Assembly (NCBI GenBank): GCA_002353575.1 | Contig: DEJQ01000033.1 | Coordinates: 7,022 to 71,021 of the forward strand | Length of the DNA: 64,000 nucleotides | Source: Prevotellaceae bacterium UBA2744 | GTDB taxonomy: Bacteria; Bacteroidota; Bacteroidia; Bacteroidales; Bacteroidaceae | Direction: 5' to 3' | Part shown: positions 8,113 through 15,778 of the stretch, piece by piece | Numbering within the stretch: the stretch's first letter is position 1 | How the letters are laid out: each line of letters begins with the position of its first letter | Position numbers and translations under genes: made by a program | The notes under the pieces: generated by a model | The model's input: the letters and a program-made list of their open reading frames with translations, nothing else | What the model was told of the DNA's origin: nothing | Database searches by the model: none

Positions 8113-8484
8113 ATGTTGCTATACAGTGACCTTACTTATGCAATCAACGGAGCTGCGTTCCATGTTTACAACAAGCTTGGTCACGGCTTCCTTGAAGCAG
8201 TGTATCAGGAAGCACTGGAAATAGAATTCCAGAGACGCAATATTCCGTATGAGCGAGAGAAAGAACTAAAGATAACTTACGATGGTGTTGAGTTAAAACA
8301 AACTTACAAAGCAGATTTTGTCTGCTATGGAAAGATAATCATAGAACTGAAGGCGGTAAGCGCATTGGATGACGCTCATCGTTCTCAGGTCTATAATTAC
8401 CTTCATGCCACAGGCTTTAAGTTGGGTTTACTCTACAACTTCGGATGCTCTGACGAACTAGAGAAAGAAAGAATAGTAGTATAG
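8113..8484 (+). CDS. GxxExxY protein (PD-(D/E)XK-like)
   Basis: 123 residues. The name motif is G25-F-L-E28-A-V-Y31, preceded by the usual GAAFHVYNKLG helix. A nuclease-type core is visible: D68 in YKADF and E78-L-K80 in IIELKAV, the D...ExK pattern of PD-(D/E)XK enzymes. Family function is not established. The gene fills almost exactly the space between two palindromic elements (A ends 13 bases before the ATG, B starts one base after the stop), and interrupts a sugar-activation gene set on the same strand. That context suggests a mobile cargo gene, or an enzyme that acts on these elements; both are inference. Confidence 0.88.
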   Translation: MLLYSDLTYAINGAAFHVYNKLGHGFLEAVYQEALEIEFQRRNIPYEREKELKITYDGVELKQTYKADFVCYGKIIIELKAVSALDDAHRSQVYNYLHATGFKLGLLYNFGCSDELEKERIVV

Positions 8485-8485
8485 C

Positions 8486-8626
8486 GACCACGGATATAAC
8501 AGATATACACAGATGTTTTTATATTGATGATAAGTTTTATTTTGCATAAGTGTATTGAAAGCAATCTTTCCTAAGATTGTCATCAAAATAAAAAGAGAAT
8601 CCGTTCAATCCGAGTCATCCGTGGTC
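8486..8626. repeat. GGAT palindromic element B
   Basis: Begins GACCACGGAT one base after the GxxExxY stop and ends ATCCGTGGTC; the following caaataaaaaagataaat forms the leader of the nucleotidyltransferase gene. The left core GTTTTTATATTGATGAT (8515-8531) is identical to that in element A, and GTCATCAAAATAAAAA follows on the right. Confidence 0.75.
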
Positions 8627-8643
8627 AAATAAAAAAGATAAAT

Positions 8644-9489
8644 ATGAAATGTGTTGTAATAGCGGCGGGCTACGCCACGAGGCTTGGGGAATTGACAAAG
8701 AACTTTCCGAAGCCATTATTGAAGATTGGAGAGAACACCATCTTGGGAAGAATGCTGGATGATATTGACAGGATTCCTGAGATAGATGAGCATATTATCA
8801 TCACAAACCATAAGTTTGCTCCGATATTCGCCCAATGGGCGAAAGACCAAGGTCAAAGGGAATTAGTCAAAGGCGAAGCAACCTCAGATCTTAGACTTCA
8901 GACCTCAGACCGTCGGTGGGTGAAGCCCATCACGATAGTTGATGATGGTACAGAGACGAACGATACTCGTCTTGGAGCTGTTAGGGATTTAATATATGCA
9001 ATAAATGGAGGTGTTATTCCTGGAGATAAAGAATTTTCAATTTTCAATTCTCAATTGTCAATTATCAACGATGATTTGTTGGTAGTGGCTGCTGATAACC
9101 TGCTGTTTTTCTCCTTCCAGGAATTTGTGGACTTTGCGAAGGAGAAGCAGACGAGTTGCATTATGTGTCATGAGCAGCCATCAATAGAGAAACTGCAAAG
9201 GACTGGTGTGGTGGAATTGGATGAGAATAATAAGGTGCTGGGTATGGAGGAGAAACCACAGGTGCCCAAGAGTCACTGGGCTGTTCCACCATTCTACATC
9301 TATCTGAAGAAAGACCTCGACTTGGTACGTCACTCAGTAGAGAATGGTTGCGGCAAGGATGCTCCAGGTAATCTCGCTCACTATATGGTAGAGCATACCA
9401 CTATGCATGCTTGGCCCATGAGTGCTGGCCGATTTGATATAGGAAGCCTCGATACTTATTACGAGGCAGTAGAGAAATATGGAAAATAA
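8644..9489 (+). CDS. Sugar-1-phosphate nucleotidyltransferase
   Basis: 281 residues. The start MKCVVIAAGYATRLGELTKNFPKPLLKIGENTIL holds the NTP-transferase signature (AAGxxTRL...PKPLL). Later LVVAADNLLF gives the metal-binding DN, and GVVELDENNKVLGMEEKP plus GRFDIGSLDTYYEA close the fold. It joins NTP and a sugar-1-phosphate, placing it between the upstream sugar kinase and the downstream epimerase (11-base overlap). Two loops look inserted in frame: one encoded by 8881-8911 (TSDLRLQTSDR) and one by 9032-9068 (FSIFNSQLSIIN), both of word-repeat DNA. Substrate not decidable. Confidence 0.85.
   Translation: MKCVVIAAGYATRLGELTKNFPKPLLKIGENTILGRMLDDIDRIPEIDEHIIITNHKFAPIFAQWAKDQGQRELVKGEATSDLRLQTSDRRWVKPITIVDDGTETNDTRLGAVRDLIYAINGGVIPGDKEFSIFNSQLSIINDDLLVVAADNLLFFSFQEFVDFAKEKQTSCIMCHEQPSIEKLQRTGVVELDENNKVLGMEEKPQVPKSHWAVPPFYIYLKKDLDLVRHSVENGCGKDAPGNLAHYMVEHTTMHAWPMSAGRFDIGSLDTYYEAVEKYGK
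8881..8911 (+). repeat. In-frame word repeat (CTCAGA/CTTCAGA type)
   Basis: Loose tandem words acctcagat, cttagacttcag and acctcagacc encode TSDLRLQTSDR in a loop of the nucleotidyltransferase. Confidence 0.55.
9032..9068 (+). repeat. In-frame word repeat (TTTCAAT/TCTCAAT type)
   Basis: Five loosely repeated words of the form nntCAATt (ttttcaat, ttttcaat, tctcaat, tgtcaat, tatcaa) run through the nucleotidyltransferase gene without breaking the frame, just before the conserved DDLLVVAADN strand. Confidence 0.65.
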
Positions 9490-10684
9490 GAAGACTATGG
9501 AAAAGATTACATTAGATAATAAGACGATATTTGTAACAGGTGCTGCCGGTTTCATTGGATCGAACTTGGTAAAGCGTCTGTTCAAGGACGTGAAAGGTGC
9601 TACCATCATTGGTATCGACAATCTGAACGACTACTATGACGTGTCGCTCAAAGAGTACCGCTTGAAAGAACTCGAAGACTTAGCGAACACGGATTCTTTG
9701 GATATAACGGATAATCCGTCTAATCAGTGTCATCCGTGTTCAAATAAATGGGTGTTTTTCAAGGGCGATATTGCCGACAAGCAGACCATTGACGGAATCT
9801 TTGAGGAGTACAAGCCGCAAGTGGTTGTAAACCTCGCAGCCCAGGCTGGTGTGCGTTATAGCATCACGAATCCTGATGCCTATATTCAGAGCAATATGAT
9901 TGGCTTCTATAACATTTTGGAGGCTTGCAGACACTCGATGGATGAAGTAAGATGTAAGAAGGAAGATGTGAATGCTCAGCCATCAACCATCAACCATCAG
10001 ACATATCGAGGCGTTGAACACCTTGTGTACGCCTCGAGTAGTTCTGTTTATGGCGGCAACAAGAAGGTGCCATTCTCAACGGATGACAGGGTGGATAATC
10101 CTGTCTCACTGTATGCAGCTACCAAGAAAAGCAATGAACTGTTTGCTCACTGCTATTCAAAACTGTATGACATACCCACAACAGGCTTACGCTTCTTTAC
10201 GGTGTATGGTCCTGCTGGTCGTCCTGATATGGCATATTTTGGTTTTACCAACAAACTGCTGAAGGGAGAGACTATCCAGATTTTCAACTACGGTAACTGC
10301 CGTCGTGACTTTACCTACGTCGATGACATCGTAGAGGGCGTGGTTCGTGTGATGCAAGGTGCTCCAGAACGCAAGAAGGGTGAGGATGGTCTGCCCATCC
10401 CGCCATATGCCGTATATAATATAGGTGGCGGTCAGCCAGAGAGTCTGTTGGACTTTGTCCGGATCCTACAAGAAGAACTGGTTCGTGCCGGTGTTCTCCC
10501 TCAAGACTTCGATTTCGAAGCACACAAACAACTCGTACCCATGCAGCCCGGCGACGTACCAACCACCTATGCAGATGCCACAGCCTTAGAACGTGACTTC
10601 GGGTTTACACCAAAGATAACGTTAAGAGAGGGACTGAGGAAGTTTGCGGAATGGTATGCTTCTTTTTATATGTCGAAGGACTAA
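9479..10684 (+). CDS. NAD-dependent UDP-sugar 4-epimerase (UDP-glucuronate epimerase-like)
   Basis: 401 residues, extended SDR. The Rossmann motif is GAAGFIGSNLVKRLF; the catalytic Y-x3-K is YAATK in SLYAATKKSNELFAH; LRFFTVYGPAGRPDMAYFGFTN and RRDFTYVDDIVEGV are typical of UDP-glucuronate 4-epimerases. It would convert the activated uronic acid or hexose made by the two upstream enzymes. Start may be 9479 or the ATG at 9497. Two loops appear inserted in frame: residues ~69-89 (palindrome 9685-9741) and ~155-175 (word repeat 9941-10000). Both sit at surface-type loops between conserved strands. Confidence 0.87.
   Translation: MENKKTMEKITLDNKTIFVTGAAGFIGSNLVKRLFKDVKGATIIGIDNLNDYYDVSLKEYRLKELEDLANTDSLDITDNPSNQCHPCSNKWVFFKGDIADKQTIDGIFEEYKPQVVVNLAAQAGVRYSITNPDAYIQSNMIGFYNILEACRHSMDEVRCKKEDVNAQPSTINHQTYRGVEHLVYASSSSVYGGNKKVPFSTDDRVDNPVSLYAATKKSNELFAHCYSKLYDIPTTGLRFFTVYGPAGRPDMAYFGFTNKLLKGETIQIFNYGNCRRDFTYVDDIVEGVVRVMQGAPERKKGEDGLPIPPYAVYNIGGGQPESLLDFVRILQEELVRAGVLPQDFDFEAHKQLVPMQPGDVPTTYADATALERDFGFTPKITLREGLRKFAEWYASFYMSKD
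9685..9741 (+). repeat. In-frame GGAT palindrome inside the epimerase gene
   Basis: GAACACGGAT (9685-9694) is perfectly inverted as ATCCGTGTTC (9732-9741), with a central ACGGAT-AATCCGT pair. The 3' flank caaataaat matches the intergenic copies. It encodes a D/T/N-rich loop between KELEDLA and WVFFKGDIAD. Confidence 0.85.
9941..10000 (+). repeat. In-frame word repeat inside the epimerase gene
   Basis: Words gatgaagtaag, atgtaagaagg, aagatgtga and the repeated catcaaccat encode about 20 residues between EACRHSM and GVEHLVYASSSSVYG, where the family normally has a direct connection. Confidence 0.6.
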
Positions 10685-10746
10685 TGTCAGATAATTGCAG
10701 TAGAACAGATATGATGTACTCCCGTTAGGTGTAAAATATATTAAGG

Positions 10747-10989
10747 ATGGCTATGACTCAAGATATGCGATGGTTGCAAAGATACGAAGATGTGGTTGAT
10801 TTTATTGAAAAGAATCAACGGAATCCGTCGCGGTATGACGCGAGGGAGAGGGGGCGGTTCCTCAACTGGATGAAAGCAAATAGGAAGGTTATGAACCGTG
10901 GAGAGATGAAACCTGAGAGAGTGGAGAAATTCAGAAAACTTCTTGATATGTCGGAACAATACAGGAGGAAAAATCAATATGGGGGCTGA
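10747..10989 (+). CDS. Small helicase-associated-domain-like protein
   Basis: 80 residues: WLQRYEDVVDFIEKNQRNPSRYDARERGRFLNWMKANRKVMNRGEMKPERVEKFRKLLD. This helical pattern (W..rY..v..Fi....R.Ps......r.L..W...nrk....g.m...r...F..LL) resembles one unit of the 'helicase associated' domain. It stands alone here, not linked to a helicase. The stop codon lies inside the following terminator hairpin. Function unknown. Confidence 0.7.
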   Translation: MAMTQDMRWLQRYEDVVDFIEKNQRNPSRYDARERGRFLNWMKANRKVMNRGEMKPERVEKFRKLLDMSEQYRRKNQYGG

Positions 10990-11013
10990 TGGCAATTGCC
11001 ATCAGCCCTTTTT
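10983..11013. terminator. Bidirectional terminator
   Basis: A 26-base perfect palindrome (GGGCTGATGGCAA / TTGCCATCAGCCC, 10983-11008) followed by TTTTT. It lies between converging genes and overlaps the upstream stop codon. Confidence 0.9.
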
Positions 11014-11014
11014 G

Positions 11015-11878
11015 TTAGAAGGTTTCGTGATATTCTCCTGCCCATTCAGTGTTTACAGTAATGTCGCTGATGGTGGTGGAAGTGGAACCAGAGTCTGAGA
11101 AGAATTCGCCTTTGAGCCATGTGATGTAGTTCTGTTGTATAGGTACTTCGAACTCTCGCTCGAGAAGTGTGTTGCCATTAGCATCGAGAGCAGTCACCTT
11201 CAGTTTGAGTCTGCCTTCCTGCTCATGTGGAAACGTATAGAGGTCGAATTCCTTCTGACCAGAACTAACATCGAATGTAACCTTTTGCTGGCTATTGGCG
11301 CTTCCTAAACCAGTATTGACATTGAATGCACCAGAACCGCCTGTGTAGAAGAATTCCAGTTTGTTAACATTCTCTGGATAGTCATCGGTAATGACAAAAC
11401 GACAAAGTGATACGATTCGCTCAAGTGATACTCCCCTCTCAACAGGATTTTCACCGATAGTAAATCTGCCAACGAAGAGGTATGTGTCGGAAAAGCCCAT
11501 TTTGTTGTCAAACTTTATTGATGTTGGGTCTGTTGTCGTAGGATTACCATTACTACTGTGGCCAATAACCACCAGTACGTAGTCGCCCTCTCCGAGTTGG
11601 AAGGCGGCAGTACCGAAGTCCTTATCTGAAGACTGTTGATTAATCTGTTTCAAACGGGACCCTCCTGTGTCGTAGATTACGAAACTGAGTCGTTTGGCTA
11701 CTTCAGCAACCGGGGCTCGGGTCTGACTGGAGAAAGGAGTCTGTGCTATTTGAATTACACTAACCTTTAGGTTCCCCTTTGATGCTGTCTCGCTACTGAG
11801 GTCGAAATGCTCACACGAACAAAATAATAGCATAGCCCATATCAGGCTCAATGCTCTGAACATAGATTGTTTTCTCAT
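11015..11878 (-). CDS. FimB/Mfa2-family fimbrial lipoprotein (second gene)
   Basis: 287 residues. A lipoprotein signal ends at LFCSC, then a beta-rich domain with LSFVIYDTGGSRLKQINQQ, FQLGEGDYVLVVIGHS and RIVSLCRFVITDDYPENVNKLEFFYTGGSGAFN, the pattern of FimB/Mfa2 anchor subunits of Bacteroidales fimbriae. Exported to the outer membrane. It lies 17 bases behind a related gene (11896-12807), probably one operon; two related subunits suggests an anchor/accessory pair, though no major fimbrillin gene is in the window. Confidence 0.8.
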   Translation of the reverse strand: MRKQSMFRALSLIWAMLLFCSCEHFDLSSETASKGNLKVSVIQIAQTPFSSQTRAPVAEVAKRLSFVIYDTGGSRLKQINQQSSDKDFGTAAFQLGEGDYVLVVIGHSSNGNPTTTDPTSIKFDNKMGFSDTYLFVGRFTIGENPVERGVSLERIVSLCRFVITDDYPENVNKLEFFYTGGSGAFNVNTGLGSANSQQKVTFDVSSGQKEFDLYTFPHEQEGRLKLKVTALDANGNTLLEREFEVPIQQNYITWLKGEFFSDSGSTSTTISDITVNTEWAGEYHETF

Positions 11879-11895
11879 ATCTGTATCCTCCTTGA

Positions 11896-12807
11896 TTAGA
11901 ATTCAACATTGTAACTTGATATCCAGGATGTTTCAAGTTTGAATGCACCTGTTATATTCGAGTTTGTGTACATTCCTCCAGTGAGAATAGTGTTGCGATT
12001 GCGTCTAAACGGAACATTGTGTATAATTTTGTGGAATAGAACATTGTTATCAGTATCAAGAGTCTCGATAGTCACATCTATCTCCTGTTCATCAGATGAA
12101 AGGAAAATGTAGCTGATGGAACTGGTGGTTTGATCTACAGCTGTACTAATAGGTACAGCATGGCTGTAACCTGCATTATCCGATGCCAGACCGGTTGTGG
12201 GGTTAAATGCCTTGCCACCTGCTGCAAAAGAAATACGGATGCTTGTGGCATTAGCAGTACGAGTGTCGGAAGATTTTACTTCCAGTCTTGCAACTACACG
12301 TTTAAGTGTAGCACTAATGTCAACCGCACTCGTGTTGTTTATGTTTACTGCTTGAGTATAAGCGAATGTCTCACGCGGATGGGCACTGGTATATTCGGCC
12401 TGTGTAGGACTGGTAAGCGTGAATACATCGTCACCTGGAGTGCCAATGCCATAGCCCAGTACTACCATCGTGTAACTGCCCATGGGAAGTGAGAGACTGA
12501 AGTCACCGAAGGTTTCATTCTCGCCCATGCTGCTCTTGATTTGAGCCTGCTTGTAGGCTTCCGTACCATCACTGGTGTAGAATGCTAAGGTGAGTCCTTT
12601 GACTTTGTCGTAGTCGGCTGCGTTTTCAGCTGTTCTCGTGGTGGCAGGCGATTCAAACTCGCTCTGTGTCACAGAGAAGTCGCTCACTCGCACCGTTACT
12701 GGAGCCATGGCTTTCTCGTTAATAACTTGAGTGTTTACACTCTGTTCCATTTCACTGTTACAAGCAGCAATTAGCAGTGCTGCGGCTGCATAAAAAATTG
12801 TTTTCAT
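11896..12807 (-). CDS. FimB/Mfa2-family fimbrial lipoprotein (first gene)
   Basis: 303 residues with lipobox LIAAC near residue 16. The domain repeats the family pattern: KGLTLAFYTSDGTEAYKQAQIK, FSLSLPMGSYTMVVLGYG, and LKRVVARLEVKSSDTRTANATSIRISFAAGGKAFNPTTG. It is similar in layout to the gene after it, suggesting an old duplication. First gene of the pair; ~330 bases separate it from the divergent phytase-like gene. Confidence 0.8.
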   Translation of the reverse strand: MKTIFYAAAALLIAACNSEMEQSVNTQVINEKAMAPVTVRVSDFSVTQSEFESPATTRTAENAADYDKVKGLTLAFYTSDGTEAYKQAQIKSSMGENETFGDFSLSLPMGSYTMVVLGYGIGTPGDDVFTLTSPTQAEYTSAHPRETFAYTQAVNINNTSAVDISATLKRVVARLEVKSSDTRTANATSIRISFAAGGKAFNPTTGLASDNAGYSHAVPISTAVDQTTSSISYIFLSSDEQEIDVTIETLDTDNNVLFHKIIHNVPFRRNRNTILTGGMYTNSNITGAFKLETSWISSYNVEF

Positions 12808-13027
12808 ATATTATATGAATTTTTAAAATTATAGTGGGCAATATGCGACACCAAAGCGAAATTAGCTTTTTTTATAATAAGTGATAGTAAATTGGAGAAA
12901 AATTCTTCTGATAGCAACAATTTTATACTGATTTATGATCAAAATGACTACAAAAAATACATTCTGCATGTCATTGCAATCACTAAATGTTATATCTAAA
13001 ACTCTAAAACTTTTTAGACTGCTTTTC

Positions 13028-13056
13028 TTGTATTACGGAAATATTAAGTAATTTTG
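13028..13056 (+). promoter_or_regulatory. Bacteroidetes-type promoter
   Basis: TTG near 13028-13030 and TAATTTTG at 13049-13056, separated by about 18-19 bases, match the TTTG-N19-21-TAnnTTTG consensus. It would give a leader of about 75 nt for the phytase-like gene. Confidence 0.7.
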
Positions 13057-13092
13057 CATTTGATGGTCGTATAGATATGTGACCGAGATGTT

Positions 13093-13115
13093 GAAAGCCT
13101 CCGCAGGAGGTTTTC
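13093..13115 (+). promoter_or_regulatory. Leader hairpin holding a GGAGG sequence
   Basis: GAAAGCCTCC (13093-13102), loop GCA, GGAGGTTTTC (13106-13115), one G-U pair. It lies in the transcribed leader, 22 bases before the start codon. It has no long U-run. A stabilising or attenuating role is possible. Confidence 0.5.
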
Positions 13116-13137
13116 TGAATATAAACAGTAAATAGTT

Positions 13138-14181
13138 ATGAAGCTGAGATTATTGATGATAGGACTTTGTGTCAGCGAGATAGCCTTCGGACAGGTGAAG
13201 GTGGATAGTACTTTGGTGAAGGAAAAACAGGTGATTGCGCCTTTGCATGAGTTGGAAGTAGAGAAAGAGAAGAAAGCGAAGGTTGTCACTTCAGAAGTAG
13301 GGAGTGGTGAGTATTCGGGTATTACCTATATAGGTGGAACGCAATATGCTGTAGTGCATGATCATCTGGACGGAGGCGGACTTTTGCTGTTTGATATTCA
13401 TCTGAACAGTAAGGGGACTGTGGAACAGGTGAGTAAGACTGTGCCGACGGGAACCCTACATGCGACAGCAAAACATATGGATAATGAGGGGGTGGCATAT
13501 GTACCAAGTACAGGGACGGTGTTCGTTAGTGCGGAGTCGGATCAGAGTATTCGGGAATATACGTTGGACGGTGTGCCAACAGGACGTGCGTTGGTTGTGC
13601 CGGAGGATATGGCAGCGGATAAGATAGTGAGCAACAGAGGGTTTGAAGCTCTGACGTATAATGCAAAAACAGGAATGTTCTGGACTACAACTGAATCAGA
13701 GCTGGTTGCAGATGCAGCAACTCCTGGTTTGCTGCGGCTGCAGAGTTTCGGTAATGACCTGAAGCCGCATAACAGGTATCTGTACCAGATGGACGCTCCG
13801 ACTAAGAGCAGGAAAAAGATTGCCTCTGCCAGTAAATATGTGCTTGGTGTGTCGGACATGGCTGCTCTGGATGACGGACGGCTCGTCGTGTTGGAGAGGG
13901 AGGTGTATGTGCCAAAAGGTTCTAAATTAAAGAAAGCGCTCTCTGCTTTCACGAAGATGAAGTTGTATGTAGTGCATCCCGAAGGCGAGGCTAAGAGTCC
14001 TCTCAAGAAGACATTGCTGAGGGCGTTCCGTACCTCTGCCGTGACACTCGCAAACTACGAGGGTATATGCGTCGGTCCTGTGTTGCCTGACGGCTGCATG
14101 ACATTCATCTTAATTCCCGATTCACAGGATGGTGCTCATGGACTCACACAGGAGTATCTGAAAGTGATATTAGTGAAGTAG
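13138..14181 (+). CDS. Phytase-like esterase-family secreted protein
   Basis: 347 residues with a signal peptide (cut likely after AFGQ). The phytase-like beta-propeller family (PF13449) is recognised from EYSGITYIGGTQYAVVHDH, MDNEGVAYVPSTGTVFVSAES, SNRGFEALTYNAKTGMFWTTTES, VSDMAALDDGRLVVLER and NYEGICVGP: the repeated DNEG/NRGFE/NYEG acidic turns. Known members are annotated 'esterase-like activity of phytase'; substrate unknown. Probably periplasmic. Monocistronic, with its own promoter. Confidence 0.85.
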   Translation: MKLRLLMIGLCVSEIAFGQVKVDSTLVKEKQVIAPLHELEVEKEKKAKVVTSEVGSGEYSGITYIGGTQYAVVHDHLDGGGLLLFDIHLNSKGTVEQVSKTVPTGTLHATAKHMDNEGVAYVPSTGTVFVSAESDQSIREYTLDGVPTGRALVVPEDMAADKIVSNRGFEALTYNAKTGMFWTTTESELVADAATPGLLRLQSFGNDLKPHNRYLYQMDAPTKSRKKIASASKYVLGVSDMAALDDGRLVVLEREVYVPKGSKLKKALSAFTKMKLYVVHPEGEAKSPLKKTLLRAFRTSAVTLANYEGICVGPVLPDGCMTFILIPDSQDGAHGLTQEYLKVILVK

Positions 14182-14308
14182 AGTCAGAATGACATTAAAA
14201 CTCAATCAAATGTTCATTAATAGTATTGCTCGTTAACTTACAACCCGTTTTTTTATATATAATGTGAATAAAAAATCGGAGGATTGTATCATTGTTAAAA
14301 AAAAGTTG

Positions 14309-14316
14309 TAATTTTG
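14309..14316 (+). promoter_or_regulatory. -7 box TAATTTTG
   Basis: Exact TAnnTTTG match 29 bases before the UDP-sugar dehydrogenase start; a TTG at 14284-14286 lies 22 bases upstream. Confidence 0.6.
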
Positions 14317-14345
14317 CGTCGTAAATGTAATCAGTTGTTGTTACT

Positions 14346-15620
14346 ATGAACGACATCAAGATATGTGTAATTGGATTGGGGTACGTAGGCCTGCCTCTGG
14401 CTCGCCTGTTTTCCACTAAATTTACAACCATAGGATTTGATAAAAATCAGGCTCGTGTGGATGCGCTGATGCAAGGGCATGATGACACCTTTGAAGTGGA
14501 GGATTCCCAGTTGCAGGATGCAATAAAGACACACGGCTTTCGATGCACTAGCGATTTGGAAGACATTCGGCAGTGTAACTTCTATGTAGTAGCTGTTCCA
14601 ACTCCGGTTGACGATAGTAACTATCCAAAACTGCTGCCATTATTGACTGCAAGTGAAACTGTTGGGAAGGTTATCAGCAAAGGAGATGTCGTAGTGTATG
14701 AGAGTACGGTATATCCTGGGGTCACAGAGGAAGAGTGTCTGCCTGTTGTCGAGAAGGTAAGCGGCTTGAAGTACAACGTAGATTTCTTTGCCGGATACAG
14801 TCCTGAACGCATTAATCCGGGTGATAAACAACATACGGTAGAGAAAATACGTAAAGTGACTTCGGGTAGTACTCCGGAGATTGCTGATTTGGTAGATAGA
14901 GTGTATAACACAGTTCTGGTGAACGGAACTTATAAGGCTTCAAGCATCAAGGTAGCCGAGGCTTCGAAGATAATTGAGAATAGCCAGCGAGACGTAAATA
15001 TAGCGTTTATGAATGAATTGGCTAAGATATTCAATGCGATGGGGCTCGATACGAGAGACGTTATAGAAGCTGCATCAAGTAAGTGGAACTTCATAAAACT
15101 TAATCCAGGACTGGTTGGTGGTCATTGCATAAGCGTTGACCCATATTACTTGATTCGGAAAGCCGAGGTATATGGAGTGATGCCACGTGTGATGACGGAA
15201 GCTCGCCGTTTGAATGACGGTATGGGAGAATATGTGGCAAATCAGGTCATCAAGTGTATGAATAAGAAGGGGATTATAGTGAAGGATAGCAAAATTCTGA
15301 TTCTCGGTTTTACGTTCAAAGAGAACTGTCCCGACATTCGTAATACGAAAGTGTCTGATATATATGACACATTGAAAGAATATACTGATAACATAACAAT
15401 TTACGACCCCTGGGCAAACTCGGAAAATGTGAAGAAAGAATATGGTGTTGAAGTGGAAAATGAAAGGGTTAAAGTGGAAGGTGAAAAGTTTGATGCATGT
15501 ATCTTGGCTGTGGCACATGAGGAATTTAAGAGTCTGGATGTGCGAGCTATGGTCGGCAATGGGGTTGTGTATGATGTGAAGGGACTGTTGGATAGAAGTG
15601 TAGTGGATGACAGGTTGTAG
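14346..15620 (+). CDS. UDP-N-acetylhexosamine/UDP-sugar 6-dehydrogenase (TviB/WbpA type)
   Basis: 424 residues. N-terminal NAD fold CVIGLGYVGLPLARLFS; middle motif GYSPERINPGDKQHTVEKIRKVTSG; active-site cysteine in LVGGHCISVDPYYL; C-terminal FTFKENCPDIRNTKVSDI. The N-x-GD-x-H and ENCPDIRN motifs favour the TviB/WbpA/WecC group (oxidation of UDP-HexNAc to the uronate) over UDP-glucose dehydrogenase. Precedes the CapD/WbpM-type dehydratase, so both serve surface polysaccharide. A charged stretch encoded by 15451-15488 (EVENERVKVEGEK) looks like an in-frame word-repeat insertion near the C-terminus. Confidence 0.92.
   Translation: MNDIKICVIGLGYVGLPLARLFSTKFTTIGFDKNQARVDALMQGHDDTFEVEDSQLQDAIKTHGFRCTSDLEDIRQCNFYVVAVPTPVDDSNYPKLLPLLTASETVGKVISKGDVVVYESTVYPGVTEEECLPVVEKVSGLKYNVDFFAGYSPERINPGDKQHTVEKIRKVTSGSTPEIADLVDRVYNTVLVNGTYKASSIKVAEASKIIENSQRDVNIAFMNELAKIFNAMGLDTRDVIEAASSKWNFIKLNPGLVGGHCISVDPYYLIRKAEVYGVMPRVMTEARRLNDGMGEYVANQVIKCMNKKGIIVKDSKILILGFTFKENCPDIRNTKVSDIYDTLKEYTDNITIYDPWANSENVKKEYGVEVENERVKVEGEKFDACILAVAHEEFKSLDVRAMVGNGVVYDVKGLLDRSVVDDRL
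15451..15488 (+). repeat. In-frame word repeat (AAAGTGGAA/GGTGAAAAG type)
   Basis: Loose repeats aagtggaaaatgaaa, aaagtggaagg and gtgaaaag. It encodes alternating V/E/K residues before FDACILAVAHEEF. Confidence 0.45.
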
Positions 15621-15778
15621 CGATGAGCAGTTATAGTGTAGCCTCGGGTACTGCAGAGAGGGGATTGTATATATATAAAGGGCGGTTAGAGACTTTACAC
15701 TATTGAGGAGCAGAACCATAAATTATCAGTTAAACAGAAGTAAGGGCTTTTAATAAAGGATAAAATAAATAAGAGAAA

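Larger units (their letters stand above)
12808..13137. other. Intergenic region between divergent genes
   Basis: A/T-rich, about 330 bases. It holds a rightward promoter (13028-13056) and a leader hairpin (13093-13115). No exact leftward TAnnTTTG box for the fimbrial operon was recognised and no small gene is evident. Confidence 0.6.

Noticed and set aside
15075..15719. Antisense frame of 214 residues
   Set aside because: Opposite to the conserved dehydrogenase; no motif or start site.
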